Of a stretch of 64,000 nt of DNA, positions 7,744-16,445 are shown one piece after another. The stretch is from NCBI RefSeq assembly GCF_004366355.1, contig NZ_SODV01000001.1:1364001-1428000 (forward strand), given 5' to 3'. This stretch comes from Dinghuibacter silviterrae (GTDB taxonomy: Bacteria; Bacteroidota; Bacteroidia; Chitinophagales; Chitinophagaceae). Within the stretch, counting starts at the first letter, position 1, and each line of letters begins with the position of its first letter. The position numbers were made by a program, and so were the translations under genes. The notes below the pieces were generated by a model. It was not told the DNA's origin, ran no database searches, and saw only the letters and a list, made by a program, of their open reading frames with translations.

Positions 7744-9330
7744 ATGGACCTCACTAACCTCAACAAGGACCGGAAGCCCCGGAGAAAGCCGGCCCTAGAC
7801 CTAACCACCATGGTGTATGGAAAGGTCCCTCCTCAGGCAAAAGATTTAGAAGAGGCAGTGTTGGGAGCAATCATGCTGGAGAAATCGGCGTTCGACGTGG
7901 TCATAGAAATCCTTAAAGGGGAGTGTTTTTATGTGGACGCCCACCAGCGCATCTTCCGGGCGATGCAGGGGCTGGCCCAAAAAGGATTGCCCATCGACCT
8001 GCTGACCGTGGTGGAAGAGCTTCGGTTCCGGGAAGAGCTGGAAATGGTCGGCGGACCTTATTATGTGACCCGGCTGACCAATTCCGTGGTGTCTGCAGCC
8101 AACATCGAGGCGCACGCGCGGATTATTTTGCAAAAATTCATCCAACGGGAGCTGATCCGGGTAAGCGGGGAGATCATCGGGGAGGCCTATGAGGATTCCA
8201 CCGACGTGTTTGACCTTTTGGACGACGCGGAAAGCAAACTTTTCGAGATCACCAACAGCCACCTTCGCAAGAACTTCGATACCATCGACACCGTCCTGGT
8301 CAAGACCATCCAGCGGATCGAGGATATGCGCAACCGTAAAGAGGACATCACCGGGATCCCGAGCGGCTTCCCGAGCCTGGACAAGGTCACCTACGGATGG
8401 CAAAACACCGACCTGATCATCCTCGCCGCCCGTCCTGCCGTGGGTAAAACCGCCTTCGCGTTGAACCTGATCCGGACGGCCGCCCTGAACCCGACCCGGC
8501 CGACGCCGGTGGCGTTCTTTAGCCTGGAAATGAGTGCCGGTCAGATCGTCCAGCGTATTCTGGCCGCGGAGTCCGAAATCTGGCTGGAAAAGATTTCCCG
8601 GGGCAAGCTGGAGGAGCATGAGATGAAGCAGTTGTACGCTAAGGGTATCCAACGCCTGGCCAACGCCCCTATCTTTATCGACGACTCGGCCGCCCTGAAC
8701 ATCTTCGAGCTCAGGGCCAAGTGCCGCCGTCTAAAAAACAAGCACAACCTCGGGATGATCATCATCGACTACCTCCAGCTCATGAGCGGGGGGGGCGAGA
8801 ACCGGAACATGAACCGGGAACAGGAAATCAGCCGCATCTCCCGGGACCTCAAGGGGTTGGCAAAAGAACTCAACATCCCCGTCATTGCCCTGTCCCAGTT
8901 GAGTCGCGAAGTGGAAAAACGGAAGGACGGCAACAAAATGCCCCAGCTGAGCGACCTTCGGGAATCCGGCGCCATCGAACAGGACGCGGACATGGTCATG
9001 TTCCTTTACCGTCCTGAATACTACGATATTACGGCCAACGAAATGGGCGAGAGCAACAAGGGGGAAACCCACGTCCGCATCGCCAAACACCGTAACGGTT
9101 CCCTGGAGACGATCAAGCTCCGCGCGCTGCTGCACATCCAGAAATTTGTCGAGGACGAGTCCAGCGACTTCGGTCCGGGTCTTCCGCCCTCCGGCGGCGG
9201 TGGCGGCTGGAAACCCCTGGGCCCCGGGGCCGGCGGGGGAGACGGCGGCGCCAAACTGTATATCCAAAAAGGCAGCCGGATGAACGATCCCCAGTTTGAC
9301 GACGGCTTCGATGCAGAACCGCCTTTCTAA
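7744..9330 (+). CDS. dnaB: Replicative DNA helicase DnaB
   Basis: DnaB (528 aa) is the hexameric 5'-3' helicase at the replication fork. It shows the N-terminal collar domain (about 30-130), the linker (about 180-200) and the RecA-like motor domain with Walker A ARPAVGKT (229-236), Walker B IIIDYLQLMSG (about 340) and the arginine-rich KHRNG region. The C-terminus carries a glycine-rich insert (about 480-505) before an acidic tail. The ATG at 7744 gives a basic N-terminal extension of about 20 residues. The stop TAA overlaps the rsmE ATG by 1 nt, so the two are translationally coupled. Confidence 0.97.
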   Translation: MDLTNLNKDRKPRRKPALDLTTMVYGKVPPQAKDLEEAVLGAIMLEKSAFDVVIEILKGECFYVDAHQRIFRAMQGLAQKGLPIDLLTVVEELRFREELEMVGGPYYVTRLTNSVVSAANIEAHARIILQKFIQRELIRVSGEIIGEAYEDSTDVFDLLDDAESKLFEITNSHLRKNFDTIDTVLVKTIQRIEDMRNRKEDITGIPSGFPSLDKVTYGWQNTDLIILAARPAVGKTAFALNLIRTAALNPTRPTPVAFFSLEMSAGQIVQRILAAESEIWLEKISRGKLEEHEMKQLYAKGIQRLANAPIFIDDSAALNIFELRAKCRRLKNKHNLGMIIIDYLQLMSGGGENRNMNREQEISRISRDLKGLAKELNIPVIALSQLSREVEKRKDGNKMPQLSDLRESGAIEQDADMVMFLYRPEYYDITANEMGESNKGETHVRIAKHRNGSLETIKLRALLHIQKFVEDESSDFGPGLPPSGGGGGWKPLGPGAGGGDGGAKLYIQKGSRMNDPQFDDGFDAEPPF

Positions 9331-10094
9331 TGTCATTGCCCTTTTTTTATGCCCCCGGTCTGACCGCTACGAACCGCGTGACCGACCTGGACGAGCCCAC
9401 CAGCCGTCATTGCGTACAGGTCCTGCGGATGCGCACAGGCGACCGTCTCATCCTCACTGATGGCCGGGGTCTTCGCGTGGAGGCCAGGCTCCTGGAGGCG
9501 GACAAACGCCGCTCTTCAGTAGCACTGGAGGCCCCCGTGCAGCATCCCCGTACGGGGCCCGATGTATATATAGGTATATCCCCGGTAAAAAACACCAGCC
9601 GCTTCGAATGGTTCCTGGAAAAAGCAACGGAGATCGGGGTGGCGGGAATCATCCCGCTGTTGTGCGAGCGCACGGAACGCAGCGCGCTCCGGCTGGACCG
9701 GCTGGAACACATCCTGGTGTCGGCGATGCTCCAGTCGCAACAGGTGTGGCTGCCGGAATTGCGGGAGCCGCAGGTGTTCAGCGGCGTGCTGGCTACGGCG
9801 GGCGGCGTTCGGTATATCGCGCATTGTGAGGAAGGGGAGAAGCGGACGCTGGCGCTTGGAGGCGCCACGGGCGCGGGCGCCGACGTAGGTCAGGCCGCTG
9901 AAAGCACCGCAGCAGGGACCGCCGACGATAAGGCGGCCACATTGCTCATCGGCCCCGAGGGCGATTTCACCCCGAATGAAGTGACAGAAGCCCTCTCCCG
10001 GGGTTGGATCCCCGTGACACTGGGCGATACGCGGCTGCGTACGGAAACGGCCGGTATCGTAGGCGCGACGCTGCTCAGATGGGCGGCGCGCTAG
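9330..10094 (+). CDS. rsmE: 16S rRNA (uracil1498-N3)-methyltransferase RsmE
   Basis: RsmE (254 aa) methylates N3 of U1498 in 16S rRNA using S-adenosylmethionine. It shows the N-terminal PUA-like domain and the SPOUT methyltransferase domain with LLIGPEGDFTPNEV and the knot segment LGDTRLRTETAGI near the C-terminus. A stretch rich in Gly, Ala and Thr (about residues 172-202) lies just before the GPEGD motif; this loop is shorter in most homologues. The gene overlaps dnaB by 1 nt and its tail overlaps the convergent YkuK-like gene by 4 nt. Confidence 0.95.
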   Translation: MSLPFFYAPGLTATNRVTDLDEPTSRHCVQVLRMRTGDRLILTDGRGLRVEARLLEADKRRSSVALEAPVQHPRTGPDVYIGISPVKNTSRFEWFLEKATEIGVAGIIPLLCERTERSALRLDRLEHILVSAMLQSQQVWLPELREPQVFSGVLATAGGVRYIAHCEEGEKRTLALGGATGAGADVGQAAESTAAGTADDKAATLLIGPEGDFTPNEVTEALSRGWIPVTLGDTRLRTETAGIVGATLLRWAAR

Positions 10095-10585
10095 TTCACG
10101 ATCTTGTTCGCGCAACTGCTGCTGGCAAAAGCCTCGGGTTTGGCCTTGAAGGCAAAACCCATCCCCAGGATGTAGCCCATGGCTTCCCGGAGTGCTTCGT
10201 TGCTTTTAAAGTGGGGATTGGTGTTGATGTCTGCATGCACTTCCATGTCAACATCGAACTGATTGAACAGGTCACAAAGCTCGTAAGCAATCTCGATACT
10301 TTTGGCCACTTCCACCAGCATGCGCTCCCGGATGGTAAACGACTGCTTGGTTTTTTCGTTGTGGATGAACATAAATCCACCATGCCCTTCGCGGAGGAAA
10401 ACGATGACGGTTGCAAATTCCGTTTCAATACCCTTTACTTGTGAGTCCGTGCCGATACAAACTTTCAGGTGATAGCCCTTCTTCGTTTCGCGGATAATAG
10501 CGCCTGCGACTTCCTCTTTGATGGGCAGATGAATGGGTTCTCCATTAAATCTGCGCCACTTCATAGTATTAATGGGTTTCCCCAA
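10091..10585 (-). CDS. YkuK-like (DUF458) RNase H-fold protein
   Basis: This protein (164 aa) resembles the DUF458/YkuK family, predicted to adopt an RNase H-like fold. Visible landmarks are KVCIGTDSQVKG (about 42-53, with the acidic Asp of the first strand), the central FIHNEKTK stretch and the C-terminal EVHADINTNPHFKSN segment. No substrate is known. The ATG at 10585 or an internal ATG at 10564 (MKWRRFNGEP) could be the start; the internal one matches the family's usual beginning better. It is convergent with rsmE, overlapping it by 4 nt. Confidence 0.85.
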   Translation of the reverse strand: MGKPINTMKWRRFNGEPIHLPIKEEVAGAIIRETKKGYHLKVCIGTDSQVKGIETEFATVIVFLREGHGGFMFIHNEKTKQSFTIRERMLVEVAKSIEIAYELCDLFNQFDVDMEVHADINTNPHFKSNEALREAMGYILGMGFAFKAKPEAFASSSCANKIVN

Positions 10586-10641
10586 TTTACGGAAAAAACT
10601 AACGCCAGCCTCACTTTAACGGAATGGTAATATGACACGGG

Positions 10642-11004
10642 CTAAAACTGCCCGGTGCTGAGGAGCACTAACGTGCACGCCTCCATGGGCTGAATCCCGG
10701 CAGCGGCGGCCATTTCAGCGAACGGTTCGTTCTCGGCGCCGGGGTTGAAGATAAGACGTTTCGGCTTCAGCGAAAGTACATAGTCGTAGTACTCTTTTTG
10801 ATGCTCGGGGTTGAGGTAAAGGGTGACCGTGTCGAAGTCATTGTCGGCCGGTCTTTCTGTCACGATGGGTACGCCGGAGACGGTCCCCGTGTGTTTCCCC
10901 AGCGCGACCACGGGTTGCCCGTGTTCCACCAGCTTATGAACCGCCAGGTAGCTGTACCGGGTGGGATTGTCCGAGGCGCCGATGACCAATGTTTTCTTCG
11001 CCAT
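10642..11004 (-). CDS. CoA-binding domain protein
   Basis: The protein (120 aa) has the Rossmann-type CoA-binding fold seen in YccU and the succinyl-CoA ligase alpha chain: an N-terminal KKTLVIGASDNPTRYSY strand and loop, a conserved VALG strand, and a Pro-Gly-Ala-Glu-Asn motif (about residue 89). The family is common but of unknown substrate. I chose the ATG at 11004 over an upstream one at 11052, because the family begins here and an exact -7 box (11009-11016) ends 4 nt before it, so the mRNA would be leaderless. Confidence 0.88.
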   Translation of the reverse strand: MAKKTLVIGASDNPTRYSYLAVHKLVEHGQPVVALGKHTGTVSGVPIVTERPADNDFDTVTLYLNPEHQKEYYDYVLSLKPKRLIFNPGAENEPFAEMAAAAGIQPMEACTLVLLSTGQF

Positions 11005-11008
11005 AGGG

Positions 11009-11016
11009 CAAAGATA
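11009..11016 (-). promoter_or_regulatory. -7 box 4 nt before the CoA-binding protein ATG
   Basis: The minus strand reads TATCTTTG, an exact -7 consensus match, followed by CCCT and the start codon at 11004. It lies inside or beside the last codons of the DUF5723 gene, which ends at 11031. Confidence 0.6.
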
Positions 11017-11030
11017 CGACAAATAAAAGG

Positions 11031-12452
11031 TCAGAATTTGACTCTTGGGCACGCCAGCCCATCCCCTTCGTGGGCGCCCGGGTGGATGATGATGGCGAGA
11101 TACCCGCCCCCGTTAGGCATAGCTTTTTTGGACACCAGCCACGCGAGGTTGTGAAAGCCCAGCAGAACCGGACCGGCCTTGATCGCACCGCCGACCCAGA
11201 AGTGACCCTGGTCGGTCACCTCGATGGGGAGGTAAGCGCCGAGACTGGATTTCTCCCAGCGCGGCGTAATGGTCAGCAGGTTGAGCTCCTGGACGCTGGC
11301 AAGAGTGGAGTGGATACCCGTCATGTTGATGGACAGTTCGCCGTCGACGGCCCAGTAGCCGCTGAATCGCTCGTCCAGGTTGACGACCAGGCGGGCGGGC
11401 GTCGCGATGTTGAAACGGCCGCCGATATAGTTGAAGTTGGCGACCTTGGCCCGGACAGAGTCGGAGAACTGCGGGACAGACTGGATTTTGCCAAAGGTGG
11501 TGTTGAGCATCGAGTCGGTAACGACGCCCTTGATCCCGGAGAAGACGGCGCTTGCGTTCCCGTAGGTGTATTGGTTGGTGCCCATGTCGAGCAGCGCGAC
11601 GCCTAGTTTCCAGATGTAGGCGTCTGTCCCCGATTTTTCTTCTTTGCCCCAGTCTTCTCCGCTCTTTTGAACGTATTCGCCGCCTATGCTTACGGAGGCG
11701 CCCATGCGGCCCCTCTTGACGGCCTCTTTTATTTCGTCGGTCGCCGGACTGCCGTTTTTCCAGTTGTTGTAGTTGGAGGAATAACCGTATTGGGCGGCAA
11801 TATTGGTGATCTGGTAACCGCCGCTGGCATCAGGGATATAGGTGCCGCTGGATGCAAAAGCATATCCCCCTGATAAGGAACGGGTGATGTTCAGGGTACC
11901 CCCGATCTGCAAACGGGCACCGTCGTCCTCGTACAACACGTGGGCGTAGGTAAGGTAGCCCTCCAGCCAGCTGGACTGGACCACGTTGGCGCTTAAGGGA
12001 AGGTTGCCTTCGTTGGCGGTAAAAAAGCTCCCCGTTTTTTTGGTGCTGTCGTTATAATTAAAGGAACTGGTACTGACCCGTACATAATTACGCATGTTTA
12101 GCCCAAACCCGAATGCGGAGCGCCGGTTGATGGATATACGACCGTTCAACAGGTGAAGGTCCACCGAGCCCATAAAATTCCGTGAAAAAGTGCCGCTGTG
12201 GACCTTGACGACAAAGGTATCCGGTATATGGAGCAGGGATGCGTTGGTGACGTTGAAGGAGTTGGTCAGGAACTTCCCCTGCACACCCAAAAGCGTAAGG
12301 TCCCAGGTATACGGGGAATTAAGAATGGCGGCCGGATTGTAGTCATTGCTCAAGCTCCCGGAATAGGGAGACCCGTGCAAAGCCTGATAGTTTTGGGCCA
12401 GGGCATGGGATAGGGCCGACATTCCCAGCATGACCACCAGTAATTTCTTCAT
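11031..12452 (-). CDS. DUF5723 family outer membrane protein
   Basis: The protein (473 aa from this start) begins with a signal peptide (MKKLLVVMLGMSALSHALAQ) followed by NYQALHGSPYSGS and a sequence with many alternating hydrophobic and aromatic residues ending in a beta-strand-like segment, as in outer membrane barrels. It resembles the Bacteroidota DUF5723 family, whose function is unknown. An alternative ATG at 12464 would add four residues; a TATACTTG word just upstream of that may be the -7 box. It lies 24 nt after the type III PKS operon and could be cotranscribed with it, but a link in function is not evident. Confidence 0.82.
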   Translation of the reverse strand: MKKLLVVMLGMSALSHALAQNYQALHGSPYSGSLSNDYNPAAILNSPYTWDLTLLGVQGKFLTNSFNVTNASLLHIPDTFVVKVHSGTFSRNFMGSVDLHLLNGRISINRRSAFGFGLNMRNYVRVSTSSFNYNDSTKKTGSFFTANEGNLPLSANVVQSSWLEGYLTYAHVLYEDDGARLQIGGTLNITRSLSGGYAFASSGTYIPDASGGYQITNIAAQYGYSSNYNNWKNGSPATDEIKEAVKRGRMGASVSIGGEYVQKSGEDWGKEEKSGTDAYIWKLGVALLDMGTNQYTYGNASAVFSGIKGVVTDSMLNTTFGKIQSVPQFSDSVRAKVANFNYIGGRFNIATPARLVVNLDERFSGYWAVDGELSINMTGIHSTLASVQELNLLTITPRWEKSSLGAYLPIEVTDQGHFWVGGAIKAGPVLLGFHNLAWLVSKKAMPNGGGYLAIIIHPGAHEGDGLACPRVKF

Positions 12453-12476
12453 GAGCGCATCCAAGTATAGTATCGG

Positions 12477-13610
12477 CTAAAACGCGTTTCCATGCGTTTT
12501 GCGTATAATTCCCCTCGTTAATATCGGAAAAGGCTTTAATACTTTTAAAAATAATTTGGTCGTCCAGGGTTTGCCGAAAAGCGACTGGATAAGACGACCA
12601 GCCTTTAACCGGTTGGAGAAGTGCATATTCCATGCCAGGCGGTATTGTTTCTCCATTTCCGCGCGGGTAATGTCACCCCTTAAAAAAGGGATCAGGACGG
12701 CTTCGGCGAGCTGTCCCGCCCGGAAGGCCATGCTCATCCCGTTTCCGCAAAGGGGGGATATCAGCCCCGCCGCGTCACCCACCATGAGTAGGTGTCCTTC
12801 TACGGGATCCTTTGGAGCAAAGCTGATCTGGGCGATGGTCACGGGTTTGTCCCATTCAAAATGCGCTTTTGTGAAAAGGGCGCGGAGGTGGGGATTGGCG
12901 CATAGGATGTTTTCCTCCATCTGACGGATGGACCCGCCGCCCCGTTTGAGGTTGGCCGCGGTGGTCAGGTAGCATAAACAGTGTAGGCCGTTTTCGACGG
13001 CGGATACACCGCAATAGCCGTCCCGGAAATTATGAAGGGCGATCTGACCGGGGGGAAGATCCACACGTATGTGGTATTTCACCCCGATAAAATTGTCGAG
13101 CCGCCGGTCCTTGCGCTGTACAAAAGGCCGTTGCATCCGGACGTCGAGGTTACTGCGTTTGCCAAAGCTGCCGACGGCCGCCAGCGCCCTGGTGGTTTCT
13201 CCACCGGCTTCGATCATAAAGCCCGAGTCGTCAAAGGCGACCGCGGTGACGGTACAACCCGTTCGCAGGGTTACGCCGGCGGCCACGGCCCTTCCCGCGA
13301 GCAGGGCGTCCAGGGTGTACCGGCTGATCCCAAAACCGCCCATGTCCAGGGGATGGGTGAGCGTATAACCGTCAGGCGCGGTGACCGTTAGGGTGTGGAT
13401 GCGGGGAAACGCGTCCAGGGAGAGTCCCAGCCTTTCGAGGAAGGGATGGCTTTCCATGCTGACGTATTCACCGCAGACCCGGTGCAGGGGATACGTCTCT
13501 TTCTCAAAAACGATCACACGGTATCCCTTTTGCGCGAGCGTGATGGAAAGACTTAACCCCGCAAGGCCACCTCCGATGAGGGCTACCTGATATGGCAAAA
13601 CCGCGGACAT
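12477..13610 (-). CDS. FAD-dependent oxidoreductase of the type III PKS operon
   Basis: This 377-aa flavoprotein has the N-terminal Rossmann dinucleotide motif (GGGLAGLSLSITLAQKG), a family-typical YPLHRVCGEYVS segment and the second FAD motif (LLMVGDAAGLISPLCGNG, about residue 273). It resembles geranylgeranyl reductase-like and aromatic monooxygenase-like enzymes. It probably hydroxylates or reduces the polyketide or prenylated intermediate of the operon, but which reaction cannot be decided from sequence. The ATG at 13610 overlaps the methyltransferase stop by 1 nt (TAATG). A longer reading from 13652 is unlikely. Confidence 0.85.
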   Translation of the reverse strand: MSAVLPYQVALIGGGLAGLSLSITLAQKGYRVIVFEKETYPLHRVCGEYVSMESHPFLERLGLSLDAFPRIHTLTVTAPDGYTLTHPLDMGGFGISRYTLDALLAGRAVAAGVTLRTGCTVTAVAFDDSGFMIEAGGETTRALAAVGSFGKRSNLDVRMQRPFVQRKDRRLDNFIGVKYHIRVDLPPGQIALHNFRDGYCGVSAVENGLHCLCYLTTAANLKRGGGSIRQMEENILCANPHLRALFTKAHFEWDKPVTIAQISFAPKDPVEGHLLMVGDAAGLISPLCGNGMSMAFRAGQLAEAVLIPFLRGDITRAEMEKQYRLAWNMHFSNRLKAGRLIQSLFGKPWTTKLFLKVLKPFPILTRGIIRKTHGNAF

Positions 13611-14323
13611 TATTTCGGTACGATCACCAGCCAGCGAAAGGCCCATTGCCACTTGATCTGCGCCTTGTCAAGACCCGCCTGGGAAAGGTAGTGCTCCCAA
13701 TCCGCTTTATGAAAAGACCGTTGGACGGATAAAGGCGCGTCGTTGCGAACCAGGTACGAGCGGGAAAACGCGCGGGTCAGCCATTTGATGGAGTGATAGG
13801 CCAACGGGTGCCGGTGCAGGTCGTTGATAAAGAACCCCACCGCAGCCTGTGCATGCATCCACTGCAACATCCCGGGTAGGTCGGCGTCCGGAAAGTGGTG
13901 GCAGAAAAGAGACGAAAACAATATATCGGGTGGGACCTCCATGCGCGCCGCTTTATAGTCGCCGGTGATCCATTGTGTGGGGAAGGACCAATCCTTGCCG
14001 CGGGCAAAGCGGGTACAAACTTCTTTCAGGTCGACACCAATGATCTGGAGGGAGATCCCTTTTGCTTTTGCCCAACGATCGATGACCAGCAGGTTATCCC
14101 CGCCCCCGCAACCGATCTCGCATACCCGAAGAGGCCGCTTCTCTAAGATGCGTTTGGCCTCCGGCGTCCGCGTCAGGCGTCCCATGCCTTCCAGGGTGAT
14201 GCGGTGGCCGCCGAGGTAGCGGTTAATCACGTCCAGCTCGACGAGGTTTCTTTCCAGGTCCGCTTCCGGTATATCCGGCGCATCCAGGAGTTCGAGGCGA
14301 TCGAGTCGACGGCGGAAACTCAT
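13610..14323 (-). CDS. Class I SAM methyltransferase of the type III PKS operon
   Basis: The protein (237 aa) shows the class I SAM-binding motif EIGCGGGDN (69-77), the acidic strand IIGVDLK (about 95) and a FCHHFPDADLPGML segment, typical of small-molecule or quinone methyltransferases. It most likely O- or C-methylates the polyketide product. The start ATG at 14323 overlaps the stop of the PKS gene (ATGA). Upstream in the same frame there is a longer opening to 14644, but it lies inside the PKS coding region and is not supported. Confidence 0.88.
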   Translation of the reverse strand: MSFRRRLDRLELLDAPDIPEADLERNLVELDVINRYLGGHRITLEGMGRLTRTPEAKRILEKRPLRVCEIGCGGGDNLLVIDRWAKAKGISLQIIGVDLKEVCTRFARGKDWSFPTQWITGDYKAARMEVPPDILFSSLFCHHFPDADLPGMLQWMHAQAAVGFFINDLHRHPLAYHSIKWLTRAFSRSYLVRNDAPLSVQRSFHKADWEHYLSQAGLDKAQIKWQWAFRWLVIVPK

Positions 14324-15489
14324 ACGACCGAAGCAATAAAGGTTTCCATGGTCAGCCCCGGGCCGAAGGCCGCGGCAAATACATATTCGACGGCTGGGCC
14401 GGCGCCGCCGCTGATAGCGTGCCCGGCGCCGCCCCCGGCGTTGCCGCCCCCGGCGTTGCCGCCCCCGGCGTTGCCGCCGCGAAGCCCCTCCTGTATGCGC
14501 TGCAGCACGAAAAGCAGCGTAGGGGAAGACATATTGCCATAAGCCCGCATGACGGCATAGCTGGGGTCCAGCTCCCCGTCCGCCAGGTGCAGGCTTTGCC
14601 CGATGGCCTCCAGGATCCGCTTCCCCCCGGGGTGGATACACCAATGCCGGATATCCGGCACGCCCAGACCTGCCTTCTTCAGGGCCCGGTCCACCAGGGA
14701 CGCAAAGTCCGCTTCTACGAGGTCCGGAATATAGCTGCTTAGCGTCATTTGGAATCCTGATGAGGTGATATCCCAGGCCATATCGCTTTTCCCCTGGAGG
14801 GACACCTCGCTATGAAACTGTTCCAGGCGGAAGCCTCCCCTGGGATCCGTGTCCGGGGTCACCAGCACCGCCGCCGCCCCGTCGGCAAACAACATCGCCG
14901 ACGAGATATTGTCTTTTGTCGCTTCCGACTGGAAGTGGAGCGTACACAATTCCACGCAGACCACCATGACCTTGGCGTCCGGGTCGGAACGGCAAATGGC
15001 GTCTGCCCACTTCAAACCATGGATGGCGGCATAGCACCCCATGAAGTTGACCGAACTTCGGAAGATCGAGGTCGGCAATTGCATGGCCTCCATGATCTGC
15101 AGGTCCAGCCCCGGTGCGCTCATACCGGTACAGCTCACCGTGATGAGGTGGGTAAGGGCGCCCGGATCTTCCAACCCCTCCAGACAGGAGCGGATCGCCT
15201 GTACGGCGAGCACGGGGGCATGACGGCCATACCATTGCATGCGTTTTTCCGTAGAGGGGAAGGGCTCCAGGTTTTCCGACGGGGAGTAAAAGGTCCACTC
15301 GGCGGCCGGGAGGTGATAGTCCGGTACGACCGAGTACCGCGTATCGATCCCCGAATGGCGGTAAAGAAACTTCATCTTGCGCGCCTCTTCGGCGCTGCTG
15401 GCGTGTATGCGCTGCATAAACCCAAGGACCTCGTCTTGCGTGTGTGCGTGGGGCGGGACCCCGGTGCCTATGGCAATGATCTTACTCAA
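14320..15489 (-). CDS. Type III polyketide synthase
   Basis: The protein (389 aa) is a chalcone synthase-like ketosynthase that condenses a starter acyl-CoA with malonyl-CoA. The catalytic triad is visible: Cys120 (SCTGMSAPG), His286 (IHPGGK) and Asn319 (AYGNMSSPT), with GPG near the C-terminus. It resembles the alkylresorcinol and phloroglucinol-type bacterial enzymes rather than plant chalcone synthases. An unusual Gly/Asn-rich repeat (residues 338-364) interrupts the last domain before the GPG loop. The stop overlaps the methyltransferase start by 4 nt, and its start overlaps the UbiA stop by 8 nt. The starter unit and product are not predictable. Confidence 0.93.
   Translation of the reverse strand: MSKIIAIGTGVPPHAHTQDEVLGFMQRIHASSAEEARKMKFLYRHSGIDTRYSVVPDYHLPAAEWTFYSPSENLEPFPSTEKRMQWYGRHAPVLAVQAIRSCLEGLEDPGALTHLITVSCTGMSAPGLDLQIMEAMQLPTSIFRSSVNFMGCYAAIHGLKWADAICRSDPDAKVMVVCVELCTLHFQSEATKDNISSAMLFADGAAAVLVTPDTDPRGGFRLEQFHSEVSLQGKSDMAWDITSSGFQMTLSSYIPDLVEADFASLVDRALKKAGLGVPDIRHWCIHPGGKRILEAIGQSLHLADGELDPSYAVMRAYGNMSSPTLLFVLQRIQEGLRGGNAGGGNAGGGNAGGGAGHAISGGAGPAVEYVFAAAFGPGLTMETFIASVV
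14398..14476 (-). repeat. 12-bp tandem repeat inside the PKS gene
   Basis: The codons for Gly-Gly-Asn-Ala-Gly repeat with a 12-bp period (ggcgttgccgcc on the plus strand), giving a Gly/Asn/Ala-rich insert of about 27 residues (338-364). It looks like recent slippage expansion of a surface loop. Confidence 0.75.
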
Positions 15490-16342
15490 ACTGGGACCAA
15501 ATTAAAAGTGTTCCAAAAGCCGCATTGGCCGCGGCCGCCGCAAGCCAGTTCATCCGCATCGTATGGACATGGTCCGCCTTCCGGTGGTCCTTCCGTACGC
15601 CCGAGAACCAGGCTACAAAATATATAAGTACGGGTAAAAAGAATGCCTGGATGCTTAGAAACCGTATCACCTGATGTATTCGCGCGAAATATAGTGCCAG
15701 AACCGCAAACCCCGCCAGGTAAACGAGACCGCAAAACAAAAAGGTGCCCGTATACCCCAGTACCGCGCTCACGGTGCGCACCCCGTCCCGGGCATCCGCC
15801 TCGTGCTGGTATACCTGGGTGAGCGGATAAAACCCCCCGATCAGCAGGCTGCTTGCCACGACCGGTGCCACCGGTATATGCAGCGTCAGGTCCCGCGAGC
15901 ACCCGTGATAGGTGGCCGCAAACACCACAGCGCCCTGAAAAACCACCACCGTTCCATACCCCAGCCAGGGAAACCGTTTCAGCCGCAGCCCCCGGTAGCT
16001 GTACGCCCTGCTCGCCCCGATATAGGCCAGGCAACAACACCCAAATACCGGGCTGACGCAGAAGCTTAATATGACCGCCAGGACATCCATGGCCAGGGTG
16101 ACCCGGAACAGCCAGGGCGTCGGCATCGGCGGCGCCTTCAGCCCCCCGATGGGCCCCGTGTCCCGGTCCATATAGCTGTTGTACCCATTGCTCGCCGGAT
16201 ACACCAGCAGGTGCCAGATAACAAAGATCAGCAAAGCCCTGACCGGTGCCGGGTCCTTTACCTGGCTCAACGCAAAGAGGTAAACGGGCAGCAGGAAGAA
16301 GGAAAAGGGGAGCCTCAGCAATTGCACGGTCGAGCGGAACAT
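15482..16342 (-). CDS. UbiA-type prenyltransferase of the type III PKS operon
   Basis: This multi-spanning membrane protein (286 aa, about eight to nine predicted helices) has both aspartate-rich motifs of the UbiA superfamily: NSYMDRDTGP (N55, D59, D61) and QHEADARDG (D183, D186), which bind the Mg2+-diphosphate of an isoprenoid donor. It likely prenylates the aromatic polyketide made by the next gene, in the cytoplasmic membrane. It is the first gene of a four-gene operon and overlaps the PKS gene by 8 nt. The acceptor could also be a quinone-type ring; this is inferred from context. Confidence 0.9.
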   Translation of the reverse strand: MFRSTVQLLRLPFSFFLLPVYLFALSQVKDPAPVRALLIFVIWHLLVYPASNGYNSYMDRDTGPIGGLKAPPMPTPWLFRVTLAMDVLAVILSFCVSPVFGCCCLAYIGASRAYSYRGLRLKRFPWLGYGTVVVFQGAVVFAATYHGCSRDLTLHIPVAPVVASSLLIGGFYPLTQVYQHEADARDGVRTVSAVLGYTGTFLFCGLVYLAGFAVLALYFARIHQVIRFLSIQAFFLPVLIYFVAWFSGVRKDHRKADHVHTMRMNWLAAAAANAAFGTLLIWSQFE

Positions 16343-16396
16343 ACCGTAAAATAACGTATTTACGGCAAAGAGGGATGCGTGCTATCTCATAAGAAA

Positions 16397-16418
16397 GCCG
16401 CCCCCCGACGGAGGCGGC
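16397..16418 (-). terminator. Putative terminator after the fasciclin gene
   Basis: On the minus strand GCCGCC (16413-16418) pairs with GGCGGC (16397-16402) and is followed by a T-rich tail (TTTCTTAT). It lies between the fasciclin gene end (16446) and the UbiA start (16342). The stem is short and the tail is moderate. Confidence 0.5.
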
Positions 16419-16445
16419 CACTGAGGATAAGACTAGCGGATATAG

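Noticed and set aside
13613-14644. Upstream extension of the methyltransferase to 14644
   Set aside because: The added part lies inside the PKS coding region and has low-complexity sequence; the ATG at 14323 gives the family start.
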